Of a DNA stretch of 64,000 bases, positions 47,001 through 57,495 are shown piece after piece (the first letter of the stretch is position 1; every line of letters starts with the position of its first letter). The notes under the pieces were generated by a model. It searched no databases, was not told the origin of the DNA, and was given only the letters and a program-made list of their open reading frames with translations. A program made the position numbers and the translations under genes. Source of the DNA: Pyxidicoccus xibeiensis (lineage in GTDB: Bacteria; Myxococcota; Myxococcia; Myxococcales; Myxococcaceae); contig NZ_JAJVKV010000003.1 of the NCBI RefSeq assembly GCF_024198175.1, forward strand, positions 558,001-622,000, written 5' to 3'.

Positions 47001-49067
47001 TCAGTCCTCCCTCTTGCGCATGGCGACGATGGGCTCCACCGAGCTGCCGCGCCACGCGGGCACCAGCGACGCGGCCACCACCACCGCGAGCACGCCCACC
47101 ACCACCGCCACCACGGCCGTGGCGGACAGCTGCGGCTCCAGCACCGCCCCGCCCATGAAGAACTGGAGCGACTCGTCCTGGATGGAGACGCCGTCGCCCG
47201 CGAGCACCCGCAGCAGCACCACGCCCAGCCCCGCCCCCAGCCCCGCCCCCAGGGTGCCCAGCACCAGCCCTTCCAGGAGGAGCACGCCGAAGGCCTCCCG
47301 CCGCTGCATGCCCACCGCGCGCAGCGTGCCCACCTCGCCGATGCGCTCTCGCGCCAGCACCAGCAGCGTGCTCGCGGAGACCAGCACCACGAACAGCGCC
47401 AGCAGCGCGGAGAACGCCAGCAGCACCACCCGCGTCATTCCCACGATTCCGGCGAGCAGCCCGCCCGCCGCTTCCCAGTCCACGGTGGCCAGCGGCAGGC
47501 CGGCCTCCTTCGCCAGCCCGTCGATGCGCGCGGCCACGGCCTCGGGGTCCGCCTCCGGCGCCAGCACCAGCGCCGCCTGCAGCACGCTGCCCCCGCGCAG
47601 CTCCTCCGCGGTGAAGCGCTCGGGCCAGGCCTCGTGCCGCTCGAAGGGCGGAGGCTCCGGCGGCGGGCCCCCGGCGCTGTCGGGCGCCTGCTCCTCGAGG
47701 ATGGTGGCCGGCCGCAGCGCGCTGCTGAGGTCCGTCACGGGGCCGCCCATGCCGAGCGCCTCGATGTCCCGGCGGGCCTGCTCCACCTCGGCCTGGGTGC
47801 GCCGGCCGGCGAGGTAGCGCGCCGTCACCAGGTCCACCAGGCCCAGCGTGTTCACCCGGCTGGTGTCCCCGCCGAGCCCCTTGAAGCGGAACGTGCCCCA
47901 CACCTTCACCGGCACGCCGCTGGCGCCGAGCGCGCTGGTGGCGCCCATCAGCACCAGCGAGTCCCCGGGCTTCACCCGGTACAGCGGCAGGTGGGGCGCC
48001 AGCTCGCGCTGGAACTGCGCGTAGCGCGTGTCGAAGTTGGCGTCGTCCAGCGTGAGGAACTCGCGCAGCTGCGGCTCCAGCCCGCCCGGGTGGCCCAAGA
48101 GCTTCTCCAGCACCTGCGTCAGCGCGCGCGAGCGCTCTCCGTCGAGCCGGGCCAGCAGGTCCGGCAGCTCCACGCGGCAGCGCTCCGCCAGCGTGGTCAG
48201 CGACTCGTCCATGGCGAAGGTGGCGCCCCGCTCGCGCTCCCGCTGCACCTGGTCCAGCAGCGCCGCGATGGGCAGCTTGAAGCCCTGCTCGTACAGGCCG
48301 TGCCCCAGCAGCAGCCCCCGCTGGCCCGCTGGCGGAAGGCTCCCGGTGACGAGCTCGAAGCGGGGGAAGGCGCGGGGGAACTGCTCCAGGTCCGAGGCCA
48401 GGTACTCCACGTCGATGGCCTGGCCCTCGCCCACCTGCCGGGCCACGCGGTTCTCCAGGTACTCCAGCGTGTCCAGCGGCTCGGCGCGGAAGCGCTCCCA
48501 GAAGGCCGGCGTGCCCACCTCCTCCAGCGCGCTCCGGTCCTCCCGGGCCTCCTCCTCCTTCAGGTACGCGAAGGCCTCCGCGCGGCGGGCGTCGTCGCGC
48601 ACCACGTCGCGCAGCGTGCGCTGCAGGTCCTCCGCGAGCAGCGCCAGCCGCGCGTCACGCGAGGCGGAGGCCGGCTCGCGCGCCACCGCCCGGGCCGAGG
48701 CCAGCTTCTCGTCGAGGTAGTTGCCGCGGGCCACCCACGTCCAGCCCACCTCCAGCGGCACCACCTCCCGCACGCCCTCTAGGGCCTTCAGGCGAGCCTC
48801 GACGGCGGGGAAGTCCGGCAGCGGCTTGAGCTCCGGCACGCCGCTGGAGTCCGTCACCACCACGGGCTCGCCCGGGGAGGTGGAGTTGTAGAGCTGCAGG
48901 TGCCCCGTGCCGCTCTCGATGAGGCTGCGCTGCGTGCCGTCGGAGATGCCCTCCACGAAGGCCGAGCCCACGGTGAGCAGCACCGCGCTGCCGGCCGCCA
49001 GCAGGGCCACCACCCAGCTGCGGGGCCGGGCCAGCACGCTCTGGAGGGCGAACGACACCAACGTCAC
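47001..49067 (-). CDS. FtsX-family ABC transporter permease with enlarged periplasmic domain (first of pair)
   Basis: A 688-residue permease. It has one N-terminal membrane helix (about residues 18-40), then a very large periplasmic domain (about 45-550) with an inserted charged, Ala/Glu/Arg-rich helical region near 105-200, and three C-terminal membrane segments with the FtsX motif (LARERIGEVGTLRAVGMQRREAFGVLLLEGLVLGTLGA). The start is GTG at 49067 with AGGAG 7 bases upstream. The product of the pair is presumably a heterodimer that extracts a substrate from the inner membrane for the LolA-like protein. Confidence 0.88.
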   Translation of the reverse strand: MTLVSFALQSVLARPRSWVVALLAAGSAVLLTVGSAFVEGISDGTQRSLIESGTGHLQLYNSTSPGEPVVVTDSSGVPELKPLPDFPAVEARLKALEGVREVVPLEVGWTWVARGNYLDEKLASARAVAREPASASRDARLALLAEDLQRTLRDVVRDDARRAEAFAYLKEEEAREDRSALEEVGTPAFWERFRAEPLDTLEYLENRVARQVGEGQAIDVEYLASDLEQFPRAFPRFELVTGSLPPAGQRGLLLGHGLYEQGFKLPIAALLDQVQRERERGATFAMDESLTTLAERCRVELPDLLARLDGERSRALTQVLEKLLGHPGGLEPQLREFLTLDDANFDTRYAQFQRELAPHLPLYRVKPGDSLVLMGATSALGASGVPVKVWGTFRFKGLGGDTSRVNTLGLVDLVTARYLAGRRTQAEVEQARRDIEALGMGGPVTDLSSALRPATILEEQAPDSAGGPPPEPPPFERHEAWPERFTAEELRGGSVLQAALVLAPEADPEAVAARIDGLAKEAGLPLATVDWEAAGGLLAGIVGMTRVVLLAFSALLALFVVLVSASTLLVLARERIGEVGTLRAVGMQRREAFGVLLLEGLVLGTLGAGLGAGLGVVLLRVLAGDGVSIQDESLQFFMGGAVLEPQLSATAVVAVVVGVLAVVVAASLVPAWRGSSVEPIVAMRKRED

Positions 49068-49269
49068 CGGAGACTCCTCGCGATGCGGGCACGGCGGCGA
49101 TGGCGGGCGGTTGCGCTGCCAGCGCGCCGCTCGACGGGCCATGGGGGGACCGTGACGATAGAGAAGCCCCCCGGGGGAGGCAAGCCACGCCCCCTCGGGT
49201 TGCGCGCGCCGGGGTGGCCGGATGAAGCTGCCCTCCCCTGCTGCTCCCCCCTTCGAGAGAGACCGCACG

Positions 49270-50793
49270 ATGACGGCGTCGCCCAGCCCCTCCCTGGCGC
49301 AGTCGCTCCACTTCTGGGCCCGCAATGCCTCCAACGAGTCCGCGCTGCTGCGCGCCTCGCTGCGCGTGGGCCTCTTCGAGGCACTGCCGGTGGAAGGCGA
49401 CGGCCCGCCCGTCTCCCTGGAGGCGCTGACCCGTACGCTGGGCACGTCCCCGCGTGGCACCCGCGCGCTGCTGGAGCTGCTGGTGTGCCTGGGCCTCGCG
49501 CACCAGGAGGGCCAGGACGACGGGCGCCGCTTCGCGCTGGCGCGGCCGGTGGCGGCCCTGCTGCGCACCCCCTCCTTTATAGGGAGACTCCAGGCCGAGC
49601 TGCCGTGGTGGGAGCCCCTGGGAATGCTGGACGAGGCGGTGAAGCGCGGCGAGCCCGTGGAGCACGGCGGCCAGCGCTGGGACGTGCTGGGCCACTACCG
49701 CGAGCTGTTCGCGGACACGCCCGCCGCGCCTTCCGACGCGGAAGACTTCTTCGACCGCTTCGCCCGGAGCGGGGCGCGCACGCAGCTGCTCATCACGGTG
49801 GGGCGGCTGGGCCTGCTGGAGCTGCTCGCCGCCGCGCCCCGCACGCTGCCGGAGCTGGGCGCGGCCACGTACCTGACGACGGCGGGCCTGCGCGTGCTGC
49901 TGGAGGTGCTGGCGAAGCTCGGCCTGACGCGGGAAGACGGCGGCGCGTGGAGCCTGTCCCCGGAGGCGCGGCAGCTGCTGGAGGGCAAGGCGCTGGCGTA
50001 CCTGGTGCGCTCGCTGTCGGTGTCCGCGCAGTACTGGGAGGCGCTGGGCCGGCTGGACGAGACGGTGCGCCACGAGCGCTTCATCCTGGACCTGAAGGAC
50101 CCGGAGGTGAGCCGGCGCTTCTACGCGGACAACTCCAACCAGATTACGGCGGTGTTCGCCTCGCACTTCCAGCTCAGCCGGCGGGCGGCCACCACGCTGG
50201 CCCGGGCCCGGCCGCTGGAGGGCGCCCAGGTGCTGGACATCGGCACCGGCTCCGGCGTGTGGGGCGCGGCCTTCGCGCGGGCCACGCCCACCACGCACGT
50301 CACCTACTTCGACCAGGCGGTGGTGCTGGAGCAGGTGCGCCGCAACACGGAGAGCCTCAAGGTGGCGGACCGGGCGCGCTTCTGGCCCGGCGACCTGTTC
50401 ACCCACGACTTCGGCACCGCCGCCTTCGACGTCATCATCCTGCCGCAGGTGCTCAACGTGCTCCTGCCGGAGTCGTTGCCGGGCCTCTTCGCCCGGGTGG
50501 CGCGCGCCCTGAAGCCCGACGGCGTGCTGCTCATCGCCGAGTACGTGCTGAGCGAGCGCCGCGACGGCCCGCTGGACCACCTCTACTTCGGGCTGCGCCG
50601 CTTCATGACGAACGAGGGCGACCTGCTGTCCGCCTCCGAGTACGCGCGGCTACTGGCGGACGTGGGCCTCACATCTTCCGTCTGCATCCCCCTACCCACG
50701 CAGGAGATGCTCCTCGCCGCGCGCCCGGGGGTGTCACTGCCGACCGAATTGGCCCCCGCCGACAACGTGCCGCGTCAGACAGCGGGCACCTGA
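49270..50793 (+). CDS. SAM-dependent methyltransferase with duplicated N-terminal domain
   Basis: A 507-residue class I methyltransferase. The Rossmann part has motif I VLDIGTGSGVWGAAFA (near residue 320), FDQAVVLEQV, FDVIILPQVL and LKPDGVLLIAEY. N-terminal to it are two winged-helix dimerisation-type units (RNASNESALLRASLRVGLFEAL, and RTQLLITVGRLGLLELLAAAP), where usual O-methyltransferases have one. It is a paralogue of the gene at 53070-54569. It probably methylates the NRPS product or a building block. The ATG at 49270 is preferred; the frame is open to an ATG at 49222. It is divergent from the permease operon. Confidence 0.85.
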   Translation: MTASPSPSLAQSLHFWARNASNESALLRASLRVGLFEALPVEGDGPPVSLEALTRTLGTSPRGTRALLELLVCLGLAHQEGQDDGRRFALARPVAALLRTPSFIGRLQAELPWWEPLGMLDEAVKRGEPVEHGGQRWDVLGHYRELFADTPAAPSDAEDFFDRFARSGARTQLLITVGRLGLLELLAAAPRTLPELGAATYLTTAGLRVLLEVLAKLGLTREDGGAWSLSPEARQLLEGKALAYLVRSLSVSAQYWEALGRLDETVRHERFILDLKDPEVSRRFYADNSNQITAVFASHFQLSRRAATTLARARPLEGAQVLDIGTGSGVWGAAFARATPTTHVTYFDQAVVLEQVRRNTESLKVADRARFWPGDLFTHDFGTAAFDVIILPQVLNVLLPESLPGLFARVARALKPDGVLLIAEYVLSERRDGPLDHLYFGLRRFMTNEGDLLSASEYARLLADVGLTSSVCIPLPTQEMLLAARPGVSLPTELAPADNVPRQTAGT

Positions 50794-50898
50794 GCGTCGG
50801 CCCGGGACGGGATTCCGGGCCGTGCCCTTGCCGCTCGCCCGCCCGCCCGGTAGCGTCCTCTTCTTCCCCGCGTACTGGCCTGCCCCCGGAAGGTCCCG

Positions 50899-51870
50899 AT
50901 GCGCGCCGTGCCCCAGGTGGACAGCCCCGGCGACTCCGGCACCGCGCCCGAGGCCGGCCTGCGCCCGGGGTCCATCGCCGCGAGGCTCCGGGCCCGCTAC
51001 GCACGCCACGTCGTCTCGCTCGGCTACCAGCCCCAGTCGCTGCCCGAGGCCCTGGCCCACCTGGGCCTGCACGTGGCGCTCGGCGTGGGGGCGGCGCTGG
51101 CCACCGCCGCGGTGATGCGCTGGCAGCCGGTGGCGGGCTGGGTGCTGTACCCGCTGGCGGCCTTCTTCATCGGCACCCGCTTCCGGGCGCTGGGCAACAT
51201 GCTCCACGAGGCCTGTCACGGCATGCTGGTGCGCGGCAAGCGCCGCAACCGCGTGCTGGGGCACGTGCTGGCCATCATCGACCTCACCGCGCTGGAGCCC
51301 TACACCCGCGAGCACTTCACCCACCACCTCCACCTGGGCGACCCGGTGAAGGACCTGGACTTCGTGCCTCGCCGCCGCTTCGGCTTCGCGGACCCCGGCC
51401 GCCCGTTCCTCCGGCACCACCTGCTGCGCCCGCTGCTGCTGGTGCACCTGCCCGCCTTCCTCCGGCCCGTGCTCTTCCACCGCACGGACCCGTGGACGGT
51501 GACGCTGGCGCGCTGGGGCTTCGTCGCGGGGCTGGTGGCCCTGGCGCAGTGGGGCATCGGCTGGTGGGCGTTCCTCCTCTTCTACGCCCTGCCCTACCTG
51601 GTGCCCTACCAGGTCATCCGCTACTGGTCGGACGCGGTGGACCACGCGGGCATCATCGGCTCCGCGGACGAGTTCCACCGCTCGCGCAACCACCTCCTCC
51701 CGTGGGCTCCGCTCCACCGCGTCTTCTTCCCGCGGCATGACCAGTACCACCTGACGCACCACCTCTTCCCCGCGGTGCCCACCGCCTTCCAGGGCCACGT
51801 GCATGAGCTGCTGATGCACGACCCGGACTACGCCGCGCGCGAGCACGCCTTCACCGTGCTGCTGCGCTAG
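50899..51870 (+). CDS. Membrane fatty-acid desaturase-like di-iron enzyme
   Basis: A 323-residue integral membrane protein with the three histidine boxes of the desaturase/hydroxylase superfamily: HEACHG (near residue 100), HFTHHLH (near 138), and HDQYHLTHHLF (near 285), plus an extra His-rich patch (DAVDHAG) near 250. Four membrane spans are likely. It would act on acyl chains or lipid-linked substrates, and may tailor a lipid or side chain of the cluster product. GGAAGG lies 6 bases before the ATG. It follows the methyltransferase gene by 105 bases on the same strand. Confidence 0.85.
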   Translation: MRAVPQVDSPGDSGTAPEAGLRPGSIAARLRARYARHVVSLGYQPQSLPEALAHLGLHVALGVGAALATAAVMRWQPVAGWVLYPLAAFFIGTRFRALGNMLHEACHGMLVRGKRRNRVLGHVLAIIDLTALEPYTREHFTHHLHLGDPVKDLDFVPRRRFGFADPGRPFLRHHLLRPLLLVHLPAFLRPVLFHRTDPWTVTLARWGFVAGLVALAQWGIGWWAFLLFYALPYLVPYQVIRYWSDAVDHAGIIGSADEFHRSRNHLLPWAPLHRVFFPRHDQYHLTHHLFPAVPTAFQGHVHELLMHDPDYAAREHAFTVLLR

Positions 51871-51884
51871 AGCCGCCTCCCGCC

Positions 51885-53051
51885 CTACGCCGCCGTGGCG
51901 CGCTCGATGGCCTCCAGCGCCTCCGGGAAGCGCTCCGCCGAAATGCCCAGGCCCAGGCGGAAGCCGTGCCCCTGCTCCAGCGGGTGCGTGCCCTCCGGTG
52001 CGCCGACCTCCATGGCGCTCAGCGGCAGGACGAACACGCCCTGCGCCGACAGCGCGGCGAGCCGGGCCTCGAAGTCCCGAGCGTTGGTAGCCCCCCGCAC
52101 GCCGAGGCTGGTGACGAGCCCGCCCTGGGGCGAGGCGCCGTACACCCCGCGCGAGCGCTCCAGGAAGGCCGCCAGCGTGCGGCGATTCCGACGCCACTCC
52201 TCGCGTGCGCCGCGCAGCGCGGGGCTGTCCAGGTCCTTGAGCACCTCGTGGGAAATCCACTCCGTCACCGGGTTCACCGTGTGCGTCGTGTAGTTCTTCT
52301 CGTTCTGCATGCCGGCCAGCATGGCCGTGTCCCCCACGCACCAGCCGATGCGCAGGCCGGGACAGCCCAGGCACTTGATGAACGAGCCGGTGACGAAGGT
52401 GCGCTTGTCCGGGCGGTACACCGTGGCGCCCAGCACCGCGTCGTCCGAGGAGAGGAAGCGGTAGTGCTCGTCCCCCACCACCGTGGCGCCGTTGGCGTCG
52501 GCCCACCGGGCCACCGCGTCCAGCAGCGTCGCGTCCAGCACCAGGCCGGTGGGGTTGTGGGGGTTGTTGATGATGACGACGTCCGGGCGCTCGCGCTCCA
52601 GCCGCTCCAGCCACTCCCGGGTGTCCACGGAAGGCACTCCGCGCGCATCCCAGCGGATGGGCAGCCGCACCACCTCCGCGCCCTGCCGCAGGGGCAGCTC
52701 GTAGAGGAGCTGGAAGGCCGGCCACGCCAGCGCCACGCGGCGGGGGCGCAGCTGGCGGAAGAGCAGCAGCAGCGCCTCGCTGGTGCCGGTGGTGATGAGG
52801 ACATTCTCCCGCGTGGCACCCGGGTGCATGGCCGCGACCAGGTCTCTCAGGTCCGCGCGCCCCCAGTTGGGGCTGTCGCGCAGCAGCGTGGAGAGGAAGG
52901 CGTCCGAGGCCTGCGCGGGGCTGACGCCGGAGCCGCCCAGCAGCTCGCCCACGGTGACGGGACGGCCTCCGGACTCACCCAGGTTGTAGCGCGCGGTGAA
53001 GCGCGAGCCCTCCAGGTAGTCCTCCATGAAGAATGGGCGCAGCGGGTCCAT
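51885..53051 (-). CDS. PLP-dependent aminotransferase, class I/II fold
   Basis: A 388-residue fold-type I PLP enzyme. It has the NPHNPTG motif (VIINNPHNPTG), GDEHYRFL for the PLP-binding Asp/Tyr region, and a Schiff-base Lys in TGSFIKCLGCPGLRIGW. The start (YNLGESGGRPVTVGELLG) faintly recalls capreomycidine/enduracididine-type Arg-modifying PLP enzymes, but I cannot confirm this by eye. It may make an unusual amino acid for the NRPS. It is the last gene of a four-gene operon with the methyltransferase 18 bases upstream; GGGAGAG precedes the ATG. Confidence 0.85.
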   Translation of the reverse strand: MDPLRPFFMEDYLEGSRFTARYNLGESGGRPVTVGELLGGSGVSPAQASDAFLSTLLRDSPNWGRADLRDLVAAMHPGATRENVLITTGTSEALLLLFRQLRPRRVALAWPAFQLLYELPLRQGAEVVRLPIRWDARGVPSVDTREWLERLERERPDVVIINNPHNPTGLVLDATLLDAVARWADANGATVVGDEHYRFLSSDDAVLGATVYRPDKRTFVTGSFIKCLGCPGLRIGWCVGDTAMLAGMQNEKNYTTHTVNPVTEWISHEVLKDLDSPALRGAREEWRRNRRTLAAFLERSRGVYGASPQGGLVTSLGVRGATNARDFEARLAALSAQGVFVLPLSAMEVGAPEGTHPLEQGHGFRLGLGISAERFPEALEAIERATAA

Positions 53052-53069
53052 GGCTCTCCCGGATGGGCG

Positions 53070-54569
53070 TCAGGCGGCGGTGGCGGCGTCGGGCCAGGGA
53101 ACGTCTCCCCGGTGGGCGACGACGACCTGTTGGATGGGCATGTCGAAGCCGCGCGCGGCGGTGAGGCCCACGGGCGACAGCAGCGCGCGGAACTCCGGCA
53201 GGGACAGCACGTCCCCCTCGTTGGACACGTACCGGCGCAGCGCGAAGTAGAGCGCGTCCAGCGGGCCGTCGCGCCGGTCCGTCAGCAGGTACCCGGAGAT
53301 GAGCAGCACCCCGCCGGGCCTCAGCGCGCGGGCCAGCTTCGCGAAGAAGTCCGGCAGCGCCGTGTGCGGCAGCGCGGGGATGATTTGCGGCAGGAGGATG
53401 ACGTCGTAGCCGGCCTCGCCATAGTCCACCGAGAGGCAGTCTCCCGCCCACAGCGTGGAGCGGGGCTCCAGCTTCAGCTTCGCCAGGTGGGGGCGCACGG
53501 CATCCAGCACGTGCGGCGAGTCCAGGAAGGTGACGTGCGAGGACGGGTCCGCCAGCCCGAAGGCCGCGCCCCACACGCCCGAGCCGGTGCCCACGTCCAG
53601 CACCCGCGCTCCCGCCAGCGGGCGCATGCCGCGCACCAGCTCCGCCGCCTTCCGGCTGAGCCGCAGGTGCGAGGCGAAGATGCTGGAGATGCGTGAGGCG
53701 TTCTCCTGGTAGATGCGGCGCGCCGTCTCCGGGTCTCGCAAGTCCAACCGGAACTTCGTCTCGCGCACCGCCTCGTCCAGGTGCCCGAAGGCCTCCCAGT
53801 AGGCCATGGTGGCCGGCAGCGCCCGCTGGAAGTACGGCAGGCTCTGCGCGTCCAGGGCCCGGCCCGCGGCCTCCGAGAAGCCCCACGCCCCACCCTCGCG
53901 CCGCGTGAGGCCCATCGTCTCCAGCACGCCCAGCAGCACCTCCAGCGCCTCGGGCCTGGCGCCCACGGCCCGGGCCAGCTCCGCCAGCGGCGCCGGGCCC
54001 GTCACCAGCCGCGCCAGCAGGCCCAGCTCCGCGGCCGTCACCAGCGCCTGGGTGCGGAGGAAGTTGCGCGCGAGCCGGTCATGGAAGTCCGCGGCCACCG
54101 CGCTCGGCGCCGGCACGGGGGCCTCCAGGAACAGCGCGCGGTACCTTCCGAGGAGGTCCCACGCCTCGCCCTGCCACTGCACGGCGGCGCCGGTGCGCAC
54201 GGCCTCCGGCAGCTTCGCGGCCACGTGCCAGCCACGCCGCGCGTCATGGAGCCGGGCGGTGAAGGCCGCATCGCCGAGGAAGGCCGCCGTCGCCGCGGGG
54301 AGCGCATACCCCCGCCCCTCCTCCAGGTGGACGAAGCCCAGCGCCACCAGCGGCTCGATGACGGAGCGGACGCCGCGCGGATTTCCCGCCACCCGGTGGG
54401 CCAGCGCCGCCAGGGGCACGGGCGCGGCGGTGCCCGCGACGGGCAGGTGCTCCAGGAGGCCGAGCGCGAGCGCGGCCTGGAGCGCCGCGGACTCGTTGCT
54501 GGCATCACGGGCCAGGAAGTTGAGCTGCTGGACGAAGGCGGGACTCGACGTGGCGGCGGCTTCGGACAC
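53070..54569 (-). CDS. SAM-dependent methyltransferase with duplicated N-terminal domain (paralogue)
   Basis: A 499-residue paralogue of the gene at 49270-50793: the same two winged-helix units (RDASNESAALQAALALGLLEHL, and RTQALVTAAELGLLARLV), then motif I VLDVGTGSGVWGAAFGLAD and RPGGVLLISGYLLTDRRDGPLDAL. The start is GTG at 54569 with GGGAG 9 bases upstream; a GTG overlapping the upstream stop is possible but has no ribosome site. Two such paralogues around one NRPS suggest two methylation steps or two substrates. Confidence 0.85.
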   Translation of the reverse strand: MSEAAATSSPAFVQQLNFLARDASNESAALQAALALGLLEHLPVAGTAAPVPLAALAHRVAGNPRGVRSVIEPLVALGFVHLEEGRGYALPAATAAFLGDAAFTARLHDARRGWHVAAKLPEAVRTGAAVQWQGEAWDLLGRYRALFLEAPVPAPSAVAADFHDRLARNFLRTQALVTAAELGLLARLVTGPAPLAELARAVGARPEALEVLLGVLETMGLTRREGGAWGFSEAAGRALDAQSLPYFQRALPATMAYWEAFGHLDEAVRETKFRLDLRDPETARRIYQENASRISSIFASHLRLSRKAAELVRGMRPLAGARVLDVGTGSGVWGAAFGLADPSSHVTFLDSPHVLDAVRPHLAKLKLEPRSTLWAGDCLSVDYGEAGYDVILLPQIIPALPHTALPDFFAKLARALRPGGVLLISGYLLTDRRDGPLDALYFALRRYVSNEGDVLSLPEFRALLSPVGLTAARGFDMPIQQVVVAHRGDVPWPDAATAA

Positions 54570-54583
54570 GGGAACGGCTCCCT

Positions 54584-55608
54584 TCACACCCAGCGGAAGA
54601 AGCGGAGGGCCAGCGCCAGGGGCACCAGCGTCCAGACGGTGAGCACGGCGACGGGGGCACCGAGCGACATGAGGCCCGCGCCCTCCAGCATGATGGCCCG
54701 CAGCGAGTCGTTGATGGCCGTCAGGGGGAGCAGCCCGATGAAGGGCCGGAGCCAGCCCGGGAAGTTCCCCGAGGAGAAGAAGACACCGGACAGGAAGAGC
54801 ATGGGCAGCGTGACGAGGTTGACCAGCCCGCCCATGGCCTCCTCGTTGCGCGCACGGCTGGCCACCAGCAGCCCCAGCGCGGCGAAGGCCGCGGACGCCA
54901 GCAGGCTGACGAAGGTGAGCGTCAGGTAGCTGCCGAACATGGGCACGCCGAAGAGCCCGCGGGCGAAGGCGCAGAAGAAGGCCACCTCCATCAGCGCGAA
55001 CAGGGCGCGCGCCACCAGGAAGGAGAGGAAGAAGTGGGAGCGGGGCATGGGCGACGCCGACAGCCGCTTGAGGAGCTTCCCTCCGCGCATGCTCACCACC
55101 GAGGTGGTCATCACCCACAGGCTGCCGGTCATCAGCGTCATGCCGAGCAGCCCGGGGATGAGGAAGTCGACGTAGCGGTTGCCAGGCTCGGAGACCTCCG
55201 AGGCCTTCAGCACCTGGGGACCGGCGTCGCCCTGCGCGGGGGCGAGCGCCCGGGCCACGAGCAGCCGCGCGGTGCGGCCATCCGGCTGGCTCGGGTCCAC
55301 CAGCGCCTCCGGGGGAGACCCGTGCAGCAGCACCAGCGCCACCTGCCCGCGCGCGAGCTGGCGCCGGGCATCGCCCTCCGCCAGCCGCTCCGCCTTCAGC
55401 TCGGGCACACCCTCCAGCCGCGCCAGCAACGCCTCGGCCTGGGGCCCGTCCGCGACAGCGACCCGCACCGGCTCCAGCGAGTCGCTCCGGAAGGCCAGGC
55501 CCAGCACCAGCGTGGTGACGACGGGGAAGACGAACGTCCAGAAGAGGATCTCCGGCTGGCGCCAGAAGAGGCGCAGCCGCATCAGCACGAGCTGGCGCAG
55601 GGAGTCCA

Positions 55609-55612
<4 letters not shown>
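54584..55612 (-). CDS. ABC-2 type transporter permease
   Basis: A 342-residue permease. It has one N-terminal membrane helix (LFWTFVFPVVTTLVLGLAF), an extracytoplasmic domain (about residues 45-155) and five more helices, with the ABC-2 signature region (VMTTSVVSMRGGKLLKRLSASPMPR) and a short coupling motif. The start ATG overlaps the ATPase stop (ATGATG), so it is coupled. With that ATPase it forms an exporter of the drug/lipid type, likely for product efflux or resistance. Confidence 0.9.
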
Positions 55613-56562
<950 letters not shown>

Positions 56563-56673
56563 GCAAGAGGGGGCGGGGGTGCGCGGGCAGTATGGCCCAA
56601 CGGACAGACGGTTCCCAACCGGCACCTCCCGGAAAGCAGCGCCCTCCGGCGGGGGGTGCTACCGTCGCTCCCC

Positions 56674-57495
56674 GTGTCCGAGAGCGACTCACTGGAAGCG
56701 CGGGTGGAGCGGCTGGAGCTGCCGTTCAACGAGTACGGCGTGGACCCCTATGGCATCTCGAAGCGCCACCTGCGGCAGGCGCTCCAGGTCTTCGGGGCCA
56801 TCTACCGGTACTACTTCCGGGTGCGCTGCTACGGCATCGAGCACGTCCCCGCGCGAGGCCGGGGGATGCTGGTGGGCAACCACTCCGGCGGCGTGGCGGT
56901 GGACGGGGCCATGGTGCTGACGTCCACCATGCTGGAGATGAACCCGCCCCGGCTGGCGCAGGGCATGGTGGAGCGCTTCCTCCACAAGTTCCCCGTGAGC
57001 TCGCTGTGGGCCAGCCGCACCGGCCAGTTCACCGGGCTGCCCGAGCACGCGAAGCGGCTCCTGGAGGACGACCGGCTGCTGATGATCTTCCCGGAGGGGG
57101 CCCGCGGGACGGCCAAGCTCTACCACGAGCGGTACTCGCTGGTGGACTTCGGCACGGGCTTCATCCGGCTGGCGCTGCAGACGCGCACGCCCATCATCCC
57201 GTTTGCCTTCCTGGGGGGTGGCGCGGCGATTCCGACGGTGTTCAATGCGTACGCGCTGGGGAAGCTCCTGGGGGTGCCCTACGTGCCGCTCACGCCGTAC
57301 CTGCTGCCGCTGCCCCTGCCGGTGCAGCTCGAAATCCATTACGGCGAGCCGCTCGTCTTCCACGGAACGGGAGACGAGGAGGACCACGTCATCGAGGGCT
57401 ATGTGGCGAAGGTGAAGGCGCGCATCGCGGGACTCATCGAGCGGAGCCGGGCGGAGCGTCAGAGCCGGCGGCCGGGAAGGAAGCTGCTGCCATGA
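56674..57495 (+). CDS. Lysophospholipid acyltransferase-like protein (MGAT-like)
   Basis: A 273-residue protein of the PlsC/LPLAT fold, MGAT-like: GMLVGNHSGGVAVDG (H-x6-D) as the catalytic block, then RTGQFTGL, MIFPEGARG, and PIIPFAFLGGG. It transfers an acyl chain to an alcohol or lysolipid and probably sits at the inner membrane. The start is GTG at 56674. The next gene starts inside its stop codon (ATGA), so the two are coupled; a joint role in lipid modification is possible. Confidence 0.85.
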   Translation: MSESDSLEARVERLELPFNEYGVDPYGISKRHLRQALQVFGAIYRYYFRVRCYGIEHVPARGRGMLVGNHSGGVAVDGAMVLTSTMLEMNPPRLAQGMVERFLHKFPVSSLWASRTGQFTGLPEHAKRLLEDDRLLMIFPEGARGTAKLYHERYSLVDFGTGFIRLALQTRTPIIPFAFLGGGAAIPTVFNAYALGKLLGVPYVPLTPYLLPLPLPVQLEIHYGEPLVFHGTGDEEDHVIEGYVAKVKARIAGLIERSRAERQSRRPGRKLLP

